Assembly: GCA_026785865.1 (NCBI GenBank)
Contig: JAJAZG010000378.1
Span: forward strand, 1 to 5,875
Origin: Pseudanabaena sp. CAN_BIN31
GTDB taxonomy: Bacteria > Cyanobacteriota > Cyanobacteriia > Pseudanabaenales > Pseudanabaenaceae
Direction: 5' to 3'
Length of the DNA: 5,875 nt
A program made the position numbers and the translations under genes. Below the pieces are notes generated by a model, which saw only the letters and a program-made list of their open reading frames with translations, did no database searches and had not been told where the DNA came from. Shown here one piece after another: positions 1-5,551 of this stretch (the first letter of the stretch is position 1; every line of letters begins with the position of its first letter).

Positions 1-173
1 ACCACATTCTGGTTTTAATAAATCGGGTACTTTTATTATCAGAGATCACCTAATTACTATGGCTTCGTAATTCATGATTCAAAATTCTGGTTTTTGATCG
101 AGATAATATTGTTAATAGTTCTTAACATCTCTGCGATCAAATTTTCTAATTAAATCTTAAAAAATCCGAAAAT
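1..173. other. AT-rich 5' spacer upstream of the transporter gene
   Basis: No convincing gene, RNA or terminator is visible. The 11-mer ATTCTGGTTTT occurs twice as a direct repeat (6-16 and 84-94), without further similarity around the copies. Weak promoter-like hexamers exist, for example TTGTTA at 109-114, but no pair with acceptable spacing is good enough to call. The promoter of the downstream gene cluster presumably lies here or just outside the window. Confidence 0.4.
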
Positions 174-1247
174 ATGCAATCATCCACGCCAGCCAACACT
201 TCTGGATTAACACGTCAGTCTCCCTTAATAATTGCGCCATTTTTTCTGTGGGGGACGGCAATGGTAGTGATGAAAGCATTACTTCCGCAAACTAGCCCCA
301 TGTTTATGGCGGCAGTGCGCTTAATTCCCGCAGGAATATTGCTGGTTTTGGGCGCAACTTATTTTGGGAGAGCGCAGCCCAAAGGTTGGCAGGCGTGGCT
401 CTGGATTAGTTTATTTGCTTTAGTCGATGGCACGATGTTTCAGGGGTTTTTGGCACAAGGTCTACTGCGTACTAACGCAGGGCTTGGCTCGTTGCTGATT
501 GACTCCCAACCCCTTGCTGTTGCCGTGCTTGCGGCAGTTTTATACAAAGAGAGGATTAGTATTGGCGCAACATTGGGGTTATTGGTGGGAGTAGTGGGAA
601 TCGGGCTGATTGGTTTGCCACCCGAATTAATTGCAGCTTTATTTGCTGGAGATTTTGCCACAATTTTAGAAGCAGGAGTTTTTACCATCGGTGAATGGTT
701 TATGCTCGGTGCGTCATTATCGATGGCGATCGGGACTATTTTAATTCGTCCTGTAGTCCGTTATGCCGATCCAGTGATGGCGACGGGCTGGCACATGATT
801 ATCGGGGGTTTACCTTTATTGCTGATTTCCGATCGCATCGAGCAGAGCCAATGGCAAGACTTAAGCGCTTGGGGTTGGCTAGGGATGGCATATATGGCGA
901 TTATGGGTGGCGCGATCGCCTATGGATTATTTTTCTTTTTTGCATCATCAGGAAGCTTAACCACATTGAGCGCATTGACCTTCTCAACTCCAGTATTTGC
1001 ACTGATGTTTAGCAGTTTATTTTTAGGCGAAAACCTGACATTAATTCAATGGATCGGCGTAATTTTGACGTTGAGTAGTATTTATCTTGTGAGTATGCGC
1101 GGAGCAGGACAAGATAGTATTGACGAACACACTGACCCTGTAGAAGTTTCTCCTAGCAATATCCTGCCAGCGACTGAGCAAGTTGTAGTTAATTCAGTTT
1201 TGCCAGTTTTGCAACAACCCGTAAATGAACCGCAAATGCGCGAATAA
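174..1247 (+). CDS. EamA/DMT-family membrane transporter
   Basis: A 357-residue polytopic inner-membrane protein of the drug/metabolite transporter superfamily. Two EamA repeats are visible, about residues 16-148 and 172-308, giving roughly ten hydrophobic helices. The first helix carries the typical FFLWGTAMVVMKALLP pattern. The ends of the two repeats hold the paired family signatures YKERIS (124-129) and FLGENLT (283-289), with Glu126 and Glu285 in the usual places. Family members export amino acids, metabolites or drugs, and some relatives carry nucleotide sugars; the substrate cannot be read from the sequence. A hydrophilic C-terminal tail of about 49 residues (309-357), rich in Pro, Val, Gln and Glu, is longer than usual and probably cytoplasmic. 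The ATG start fits the first helix but has no clear ribosome binding site. It is the first of four closely spaced same-strand genes, and the next begins 14 nt after its stop. The family call is firm; the substrate is unknown. Confidence 0.92.
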   Translation: MQSSTPANTSGLTRQSPLIIAPFFLWGTAMVVMKALLPQTSPMFMAAVRLIPAGILLVLGATYFGRAQPKGWQAWLWISLFALVDGTMFQGFLAQGLLRTNAGLGSLLIDSQPLAVAVLAAVLYKERISIGATLGLLVGVVGIGLIGLPPELIAALFAGDFATILEAGVFTIGEWFMLGASLSMAIGTILIRPVVRYADPVMATGWHMIIGGLPLLLISDRIEQSQWQDLSAWGWLGMAYMAIMGGAIAYGLFFFFASSGSLTTLSALTFSTPVFALMFSSLFLGENLTLIQWIGVILTLSSIYLVSMRGAGQDSIDEHTDPVEVSPSNILPATEQVVVNSVLPVLQQPVNEPQMRE

Positions 1248-1261
1248 CCGCCAATAAACTC

Positions 1262-2332
1262 ATGCCCACTTTATATACTGCAATTACCAATCACGGTTTT
1301 GGTCACGCGACGCGGACTGCGTCTGTTCTAGCTGACCTGCAACGGCGATCGCCTGACATCAAGCTGATTATTGCGACGACGGCTCCGCGTTGGTTGTTGG
1401 AAGAATATATCGAAGGCGATTTTATTTATCATCAGCGTGTGTTTGATGTGGGCGTAATTCAGATTGATAGTTTGCAGGTCGATCGCGCCGCAACTCTGGC
1501 AACGTGGCAACAGATTCATAAAAATCAAGCAGAATTGATTGAAGCTGAAGTCAAGTTTTTACAAGAAAATCAAGTTGATTTAATATTTGGTGATATTCCG
1601 CCGATGGTTGCGGAGATTGCCAAAGCTGCAAATATTCCTTGCTGGATGGCGGGAAATTTTGGTTGGGATTTTATTTATCGTGATTGGGGCGGGATTTTTG
1701 TCGAACTCGCGGATCGGTTGTCAGAAACTTATAGCCATTGCGATCGCCTATTTCGCTTACCATTCGCCGAGCCGATGACCAGTTTTCCTAATATTCAGGA
1801 TGTGGGTCTAACTGGGGCGAAACCAAAATATTCGCCCGAATTTATTCGCGAAAAATTTAACTTAGATGGCGATCGCCCCACGGCTCTGCTGACCTTTGGG
1901 GGCTTGAGTTTGCAGTCAATTCCCTATCAAAACCTCGAAAATTTCTCAGATTGGCAATTTGTCACCTTTGATCGCGATGCCCCAGATTTGCCAAATCTGA
2001 CTAAAGCCAATTGCGATCGTTTGCGTCCTGTCGATCTGATGGTGGTATGCGATCGGCTCGTCACCAAGCCAGGTTATGGCACATTAGCCGAAGCTTTGCG
2101 CGTTGGTATTCCCGTTGTTTGTCTTACCCGTGAAGGATTTTTAGAAGCGGAAACTCTGATTGCTGGTGTCAAAAATTACGCCGAACATCTAATCATTTCA
2201 CCTCAAGAATTTTATGAAGGCGACTGGTCATTTCTGAAGGCATCGTTTCAAGCTCCAGATTTGGCGGCTCAGGAGTTAAATATGCATGGAGAAGCTACGA
2301 TAAATCAGGCAATTTTGGATTATTTAAATTAG
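1262..2332 (+). CDS. GT-B glycosyltransferase-like protein, similar to the N-terminal half of plant L-arabinokinase
   Basis: A 356-residue soluble protein with the two-domain architecture of GT-B (MurG/GT1-like) enzymes. The N-terminal domain opens with a beta strand and the glycine/histidine loop HGFGHATR (11-18). The C-terminal domain contains TFGGLS (211-216) after the domain linker, and the nucleotide-sugar-site pattern TKPGYGTLAEAL (268-279) followed by GIPVVCLTREGFLEAETL. From memory of the family, several blocks match the GT-like N-terminal region of plant ARA1 L-arabinokinase: HGFGHATR, the GVIQIDSLQVDR region (64-75), NFGWDFIYRDW (132-142), YSHCDRLFRLPF (157-168) and the PGYGT loop. 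No GHMP-kinase domain follows, so this is a stand-alone GT-like unit. Donor and acceptor are unknown; a role in cytoplasmic glycoconjugate or sugar-nucleotide metabolism is inferred. It sits 14 nt behind the transporter gene without an obvious Shine-Dalgarno, suggesting co-transcription. Its stop codon overlaps the ribosome binding site of the next gene. Confidence 0.85.
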   Translation: MPTLYTAITNHGFGHATRTASVLADLQRRSPDIKLIIATTAPRWLLEEYIEGDFIYHQRVFDVGVIQIDSLQVDRAATLATWQQIHKNQAELIEAEVKFLQENQVDLIFGDIPPMVAEIAKAANIPCWMAGNFGWDFIYRDWGGIFVELADRLSETYSHCDRLFRLPFAEPMTSFPNIQDVGLTGAKPKYSPEFIREKFNLDGDRPTALLTFGGLSLQSIPYQNLENFSDWQFVTFDRDAPDLPNLTKANCDRLRPVDLMVVCDRLVTKPGYGTLAEALRVGIPVVCLTREGFLEAETLIAGVKNYAEHLIISPQEFYEGDWSFLKASFQAPDLAAQELNMHGEATINQAILDYLN

Positions 2333-2335
2333 GAG
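2331..2335 (+). promoter_or_regulatory. Shine-Dalgarno AGGAG overlapping the upstream stop codon
   Basis: AGGAG lies nine bases before the ATG at 2345, and its first two bases are the last two of the upstream gene's TAG stop (2330-2332). It is the only strong ribosome binding site in the window. It fixes the start of the DUF29 gene and links its translation to that of the glycosyltransferase-like gene. Confidence 0.65.
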
Positions 2336-2344
2336 TAAAACAAA

Positions 2345-2806
2345 ATGACGATCGCAATTGTGCCAAAAACATCTCTATATGAGATTGACTATTTGCTATG
2401 GATTCAGGAGACTGTAGACAAGCTAAAGGTTAGAGACTTTGACCATTTGGATATTGAAAACTTAATAGAGGAGATCGAAAGCTTGGGAATATCTCAGAAA
2501 AAAGAGGTCAGAAATCGTCTTAGGGTCTTGCTGGAGCATCTAGTTAAGCGGATTTATATCGATATGCCTGATTGCTTTGAAGGCTGGGAAAACACAATCA
2601 GGACACAACGAAATGATATTAAGGATGAACTCGTTGATATGCCTAGCCTTAAAAGATTTTGGGATGAATTTTTTGATAGAGCTTGGCAACGAGCTTTGTT
2701 AGATGTGCGCGGTGAGTACGCAAAAAAGGGTTATCAATTCCCAGACACATGGCAGTTTAACCATGACATTGACTCGATGCTTAATGTTGATTTTTGGTTG
2801 TTTTGA
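2345..2806 (+). CDS. DUF29 family protein
   Basis: A 153-residue, mostly alpha-helical, soluble protein that matches the DUF29 pattern common in cyanobacteria, where genomes often carry many copies. Family blocks seen in order are: YEIDYLLWIQET (12-23) near the N terminus; DIENLIEEIESLG (36-48); LRVLLEHLVKRIYI (59-72); GWENTIRTQRNDI (80-92); PSLKRF (100-105); and the C-terminal FPDTWQF (132-138) followed by DFWLF at the very end. The length is normal for the family. No catalytic motif is recognisable, and the function of DUF29 is unknown to me. The start is supported by AGGAG nine bases upstream. The gene begins 12 nt after the glycosyltransferase-like gene and ends 38 nt before the J-domain gene, so it is an internal member of the presumed operon. 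Confidence 0.9.
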   Translation: MTIAIVPKTSLYEIDYLLWIQETVDKLKVRDFDHLDIENLIEEIESLGISQKKEVRNRLRVLLEHLVKRIYIDMPDCFEGWENTIRTQRNDIKDELVDMPSLKRFWDEFFDRAWQRALLDVRGEYAKKGYQFPDTWQFNHDIDSMLNVDFWLF

Positions 2807-2844
2807 TACACTAGGGATCGATTGTCAGCGTAAACTAAAAACTT

Positions 2845-3714
2845 ATGTCGCTATGGAATCGACAAAATATGCAAATCGATCAATGCTACAAACTTCTAGG
2901 CTTGACATCTAACGCGACTCTAGAAGATGTCAATAAAGCTTATAAAGCGCTAGCTTTGCAGTGGCATCCCGACCGCATTCCTAGAGAGCATGTGCAACAG
3001 CAACTGCAAGCTCAAGAAAAACTCAAAGAAATCAATCACGCAAGAGATAGCTTACGCAGAGTGGCTGAGCAGAAAGAATCTCTCTCGCAAGTTAAGCATT
3101 CGCATCAGAGTTCTAATCAAAATTCAAATCAAAGTACTAGACAATATCACCACCATCAAACTAGATATCAAAGCAAGTACCAAAGCGCACATCAAAGTAC
3201 ATATCAATCTCAACAACAAACTTCAGAACGTTCTTCAGAACGCGATCGCGCCTATCAATCTCAACCTCAATATCAGTCATATCAATCCCATCAGCAGAAC
3301 AGCAAGCGAACTAATCATCAATCTACCCAAACTTCATCTAAACCTCAAAAGCCCGATCTAACTGGAGCCGATCTTAGGGGCGCAGATTTACGCGAAAAGT
3401 ATCTTGAGGGTCGTAATCTTAGTTATGCCAATCTTAGTAATGCTGACTTGACCGATGCTTTTTTGCATCACATCAATCTTGAAGGTGCGAACCTACAAGG
3501 TGCAAATTTATTTCGCGCCAATCTATTTCAAGCTAATTTACGCAACGCCGATCTGCGCGGTACAAATTTAATTGGTGCAGACTTGAGTGGCTCAGACTTG
3601 AGTGGCGCAAATTTAAGTGGCGCAAAGGTGGGATTTGGCGACAAAATCATGGTTAAACTCACAAATGTCAATCTGCAAGGGGCAACGATGCCCAATGGCT
3701 CTGTGTATTCCTGA
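2845..3714 (+). CDS. J-domain protein with Gln/Ser-rich linker and C-terminal pentapeptide repeats
   Basis: A 289-residue three-part protein. Residues about 11-72 form a J domain: CYKLLGL, the AYKALALQWHPDR helix with the HPD tripeptide at 41-43, and KLKEINHARDSLR. J domains bind Hsp70/DnaK and stimulate its ATPase. Residues about 80-168 are a low-complexity linker dominated by Gln, Ser, Tyr and His with repeated YQS/HQS units. Residues 171-285 are pentapeptide repeats of the A(D/N)LXX type: 18 quintets in register to residue 260, then an atypical ten-residue stretch (KVGFGDKIMV) that keeps the five-residue register, then KLTNV, NLQGA and TMPNG. Pentapeptide repeats fold as a right-handed quadrilateral beta-helix. 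There is no G/F region, zinc finger or DnaJ C-terminal domain, so this is a specialised J protein whose repeat domain may bind a client. The ATG at 2869 (281 residues) is an equally good or better start, since it begins just before the J domain; neither start has a Shine-Dalgarno. It is last in the presumed four-gene unit and followed by a strong hairpin. Confidence 0.93.
   Translation: MSLWNRQNMQIDQCYKLLGLTSNATLEDVNKAYKALALQWHPDRIPREHVQQQLQAQEKLKEINHARDSLRRVAEQKESLSQVKHSHQSSNQNSNQSTRQYHHHQTRYQSKYQSAHQSTYQSQQQTSERSSERDRAYQSQPQYQSYQSHQQNSKRTNHQSTQTSSKPQKPDLTGADLRGADLREKYLEGRNLSYANLSNADLTDAFLHHINLEGANLQGANLFRANLFQANLRNADLRGTNLIGADLSGSDLSGANLSGAKVGFGDKIMVKLTNVNLQGATMPNGSVYS
3108..3348 (+). repeat. 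Degenerate Gln/Ser coding repeats in the J-protein linker
   Basis: Within the linker, short units encoding (Y/H)QS recur, clearest at about 3166-3213, where TATCAAAGC, TACCAAAGC, CATCAAAGT and TATCAATCT follow one another. The copies differ at synonymous positions, and two different serine codon families are used. The peptide pattern is therefore conserved better than the DNA, which argues against a fresh DNA slippage product. Confidence 0.5.
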
Positions 3715-3733
3715 GTTTAAAGCGGCTATATGC

Positions 3734-3778
3734 TACAGACAAGAAAAGCATCGCAAAGCGATGCTTTTCTTGTCTGTA
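3734..3778 (+). terminator. Perfect 21-bp hairpin terminator after the J-domain gene
   Basis: Left arm 3734-3754 and right arm 3758-3778 are exact reverse complements around an AAA loop. The GC-rich core is GCATCGC-AAA-GCGATGC, followed by TTTTCTT and preceded by the matching AAGAAAA. This is the arrangement of an intrinsic terminator whose U-tract can also pair with the upstream A-tract. The structure is symmetric, so it could work in both directions. It lies 20 nt after the stop codon and probably ends the four-gene unit. Confidence 0.85.
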
Positions 3779-4030
3779 TTAATACAGAAATTGACAATAA
3801 TTGCGTAAAAAACTTCATAAAAAACAAAAATAGCGGGTATCGCCAAGTTTTAGTTAGCAATCCACGCTATAGAGGAATTATCCGAGACATGGTAATAGAC
3901 TAGCGATAAAAAATCGAGCAAACATCAGCAAAATTGCTTGACTTAAGATCAGAGGTCAAAATTTACTGAAAGAGCGAGATTATGTGTAAAGTTATACAAA
4001 ATTTAAGGTTTACTTAATAATTTAGAATTT

Positions 4031-4051
4031 AGTCTAAATTTAGACTTTTTT
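4031..4051 (+). terminator. Possible weak terminator: 16-bp palindrome plus T-tract
   Basis: AGTCTAAATTTAGACT (4031-4046) is a perfect palindrome and runs directly into a T-tract at 4046-4051. The stem is AT-rich and therefore weak. No gene ends nearby, so if functional it would end a noncoding transcript, perhaps one starting near the TTGACA at 3791 or the TTGACT at 3938. It could equally be an operator-like site. Confidence 0.3.
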
Positions 4052-4130
4052 ACCCAAGCCTAAATTGCAAGAGCCAAATGACTCAAATAATCAGTAGGCA
4101 TAGCTTGTGAGTAATAATTTTAAGACATAT

Positions 4131-4248
4131 TGGGGATCAAGCGGACGCAATTAATAGAGCGATCGCGAACGAAGTTTCAACTAAATTCTTTGACTAGATT
4201 AGATACCGACAGTTTTATATCTTTCTAAGGGATGATTTATGATCCCCA
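4131..4248. other. 9-bp inverted repeat with a competing local hairpin
   Basis: TGGGGATCA (4131-4139) and TGATCCCCA (4240-4248) are exact reverse complements separated by 100 nt that include a HIP1 site. The 3' arm can instead pair locally: GGGAT (4229-4233) with ATCCC (4242-4246) around an 8-nt loop. Two mutually exclusive foldings of this sort are compatible with a structured RNA or leader switch, but no known family is recognised. It may also be chance in an AT-rich spacer. Confidence 0.25.
4190..4218 (+). promoter_or_regulatory. Candidate sigma70-type promoter TTGACT-N17-TTTTAT
   Basis: TTGACT (4190-4195, five of six consensus bases) is spaced 17 bp from TTTTAT (4213-4218, four of six). 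It would start transcription near 4225, giving a leader of about 500 nt before rlpA. AT-rich DNA yields such matches by chance, so this is weak. Confidence 0.2.
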
Positions 4249-4383
4249 CTAATATCGTAGTTTAAAACGAATCCATTATTTTTAAATAATTACAAGTATT
4301 GAAAAACTGCACTAAATATTGAGGTAATTAAACTTATTTAAATTCAAGCTAATCTCTAAAATCAGTAAACATTTTACCTTATC

Positions 4384-4432
4384 TTGATTTGATTTATTTG
4401 ATTTAATTTGATTTAAATTTGATTTAAATCAA
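4384..4432. repeat. Tandem TTGATTT(AA) tract ending in a 14-bp palindrome
   Basis: About five degenerate copies of a TTGATTT/TTTGATTTAA unit, 7-11 bp long with variable trailing A and T, run head to tail. The last two copies are nearly identical, and the final one completes the perfect palindrome TTGATTTAAATCAA (4419-4432). This is a simple-sequence tract that could vary in copy number by slippage. Its extreme AT content would also make it bendable or easily melted. No function can be read from it. Confidence 0.6.
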
Positions 4433-4580
4433 TCGTATAGACCTATCTGTGAGGTTATTTGAAGGATAAACTCTCATAGAGAAAATCACAATATAACTTT
4501 TGTACAATTTATATTTAACTATCCGCAGTATTTTTCTTCATACCCTGTGGTGTTAATTAGCATAACTTTTAAAATAACTT

Positions 4581-4654
4581 GTATAGCAATCCTAAACGAA
4601 TTGTGGAAATCAAAACCCATGGAACAATGGGCTTAAGCCCATTGCTTATTGACA
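4581..4654. repeat. Palindromic element, probably part of a dispersed repeat
   Basis: The core is the perfect 20-bp palindrome CAATGGGCTTAAGCCCATTG (4625-4644). A further CCCAT at 4616-4620 can pair with ATGGG at 4627-4631, giving an alternative hairpin that excludes the palindrome. The preceding stretch beginning GTATAGCAATCCTAAACGAA (4581-4600) resembles sequence I associate with intergenic repeats in filamentous cyanobacteria, but that is recollection. No target-site duplication or transposase is visible. Confidence 0.45.
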
Positions 4655-4676
4655 AGTGATTGAAAATCGCTACATC
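4649..4676 (+). promoter_or_regulatory. Candidate rlpA promoter with consensus -35 TTGACA
   Basis: TTGACA (4649-4654) matches the -35 consensus exactly. A poor -10 candidate, TACATC (4671-4676), follows after 16 bp. If used, transcription would begin near 4683, downstream of the TTG codon at 4660 and upstream of the ATG at 4723, which would favour the ATG as the rlpA start. The weak -10 keeps confidence low. Confidence 0.25.
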
Positions 4677-4722
4677 GGTTCATTATCTAATAAATATCTT
4701 TGTTTCTAAACACCTAAAATAT

Positions 4723-5544
4723 ATGCCTACATCATCTGCACTCTCAGTGCTTTGTTTTTGCTTGATTGTTGCTGACGTTTCACTGCCAATATTTGCTGAT
4801 GAAATTGTCGATCAAACAATTAGTAATATTCTTTCACCAAGTAATCACAAAAAAGCTATTGTAAGTAATGATTTATTAACATCCATTCAACCAAAGTATG
4901 CGATCGCGTTTCTAGCAAAGTCTGCTGATGCATGGATGATTATGGTGAATAATCAACCTGTATTTTTGGTTAAAGATTTAGCAAATGTAGCGATCGCCGT
5001 CACTCAACTGACAATTATCATGAACGCTCCAGACTTCGAGCCGAATCATTTTGAGCCAATGGTGATCAATGGCGAATATATTGGTAAATATAAAGATGCA
5101 ACCTTGTTTAGAGTTCCTAAATCAGAGGTTGTTAATCCTTCGCTAAACCTGACTCAATGGATTAATAACTTGAGAGTTGCGGCGATGGTAGAGCCGCTAA
5201 CTTTAGTAGAAGCCCAAAAGCAAATGTATCAGTTGGCAATTACCAACGAAGAAATTGATGGCATCGCTTCTTGGTATGGCCCCTATTTTCAAGGTAGACA
5301 AACAGCATCAGGTGAGCAGTTTGAGCAACAAGATTTCACGGCAGCCCATAAAAGTCTGCCTTTTAATACCTATCTCAAGGTTACTAACCAAGCAAACGGC
5401 AAGTCAGTAGTGGTGAGAATTAACGATCGCGGGCCATATTTCGGCGATCGCAATCTTGATTTATCCCATGCAGCAGCGATCGCGCTCAATAGTGATGAAG
5501 TCGGTGTTGTCGCAGTCACGGCAACAGTACTAGCGAGCAATTAA
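4723..5544 (+). CDS. rlpA: RlpA-like septal/peptidoglycan protein with double-psi beta-barrel domain
   Basis: A 273-residue exported protein. A hydrophobic segment at residues 5-25, ending LPIFA before DEIVD, looks like a signal peptide. No lipobox is seen (the SVLC and CFC contexts do not fit), unlike lipoprotein RlpA of enterobacteria. Residues about 57-170 form the N-terminal region typical of cyanobacterial members, including FEPNHFEPMVINGEYIGKYK and WINNLRVAAMVEPLTLVEAQ. Residues 180-271 are the RlpA double-psi beta-barrel: GIASWYGPYFQGRQTASGE, FTAAHKSLPF and VVRINDRGPYFGDRNLDLS. His209 and Asp235 stand where the lytic-transglycosylase residues of studied RlpA proteins lie, so cleavage of glycan strands at the septum is a reasonable inference. 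There is no SPOR domain. An in-frame TTG at 4660, immediately after a TGA, would add 21 residues including lysines. I prefer the ATG because the TTG merely opens the frame, but the short form lacks the usual positive charge before the hydrophobic core. The gene ends at a strong terminator. Confidence 0.9.
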   Translation: MPTSSALSVLCFCLIVADVSLPIFADEIVDQTISNILSPSNHKKAIVSNDLLTSIQPKYAIAFLAKSADAWMIMVNNQPVFLVKDLANVAIAVTQLTIIMNAPDFEPNHFEPMVINGEYIGKYKDATLFRVPKSEVVNPSLNLTQWINNLRVAAMVEPLTLVEAQKQMYQLAITNEEIDGIASWYGPYFQGRQTASGEQFEQQDFTAAHKSLPFNTYLKVTNQANGKSVVVRINDRGPYFGDRNLDLSHAAAIALNSDEVGVVAVTATVLASN

Positions 5545-5551
5545 AACACAT

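Larger units (their letters stand above)
3779..4722. other. Long AT-rich noncoding region upstream of rlpA
   Basis: About 940 bp with no convincing reading frame on either strand; the short frames seen (10-33 codons) lack ribosome binding sites and family features. No tRNA or rRNA signature is visible, and I see no riboswitch I recognise. The region contains one HIP1 site (4159-4166), two TTGACA hexamers (3791-3796, 4649-4654) and an imperfect hairpin (3831-3840 with 3860-3869, 8 of 10 pairs). It also holds the palindromes, inverted repeat and tandem tract listed separately. It could hold a small RNA, a long 5' leader, or remnants of decayed sequence. Confidence 0.5.

Noticed and set aside
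6..94. Direct repeat of ATTCTGGTTTT at 6-16 and 84-94
   Set aside because: It is eleven bases of low-complexity sequence, with no gene, target-site duplication or symmetry around it. Chance is adequate.
440..688. Minus-strand open frame inside the transporter gene
   Set aside because: It is antisense to a well-supported transmembrane coding region and has no family features.
2990..3361. Plus-strand open frame of 123 codons overlapping the J-domain gene
   Set aside because: It lies wholly inside the J-domain/pentapeptide gene in another frame, and its Ile/Lys/Asn-rich content is what the shifted Gln/Ser linker would give.
3856..4591. AGCAATCC occurring at 3856-3863 and 4585-4592 as a possible paired element
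   Set aside because: The eight-base match does not extend on either side, so it is probably coincidental.
4519..4620. Minus-strand frame of about 33 codons beginning MGFDFHNSFRIAIQ
   Set aside because: It has no ribosome binding site, starts inside the palindromic element and lies in probable repeat sequence. It is most likely a chance frame.
3779..4722. CRISPR array, tRNA, or insertion sequence in the long spacer
   Set aside because: There are no regularly spaced identical repeats, no T-loop/acceptor pattern, and no transposase frame or terminal inverted repeats with target duplications.
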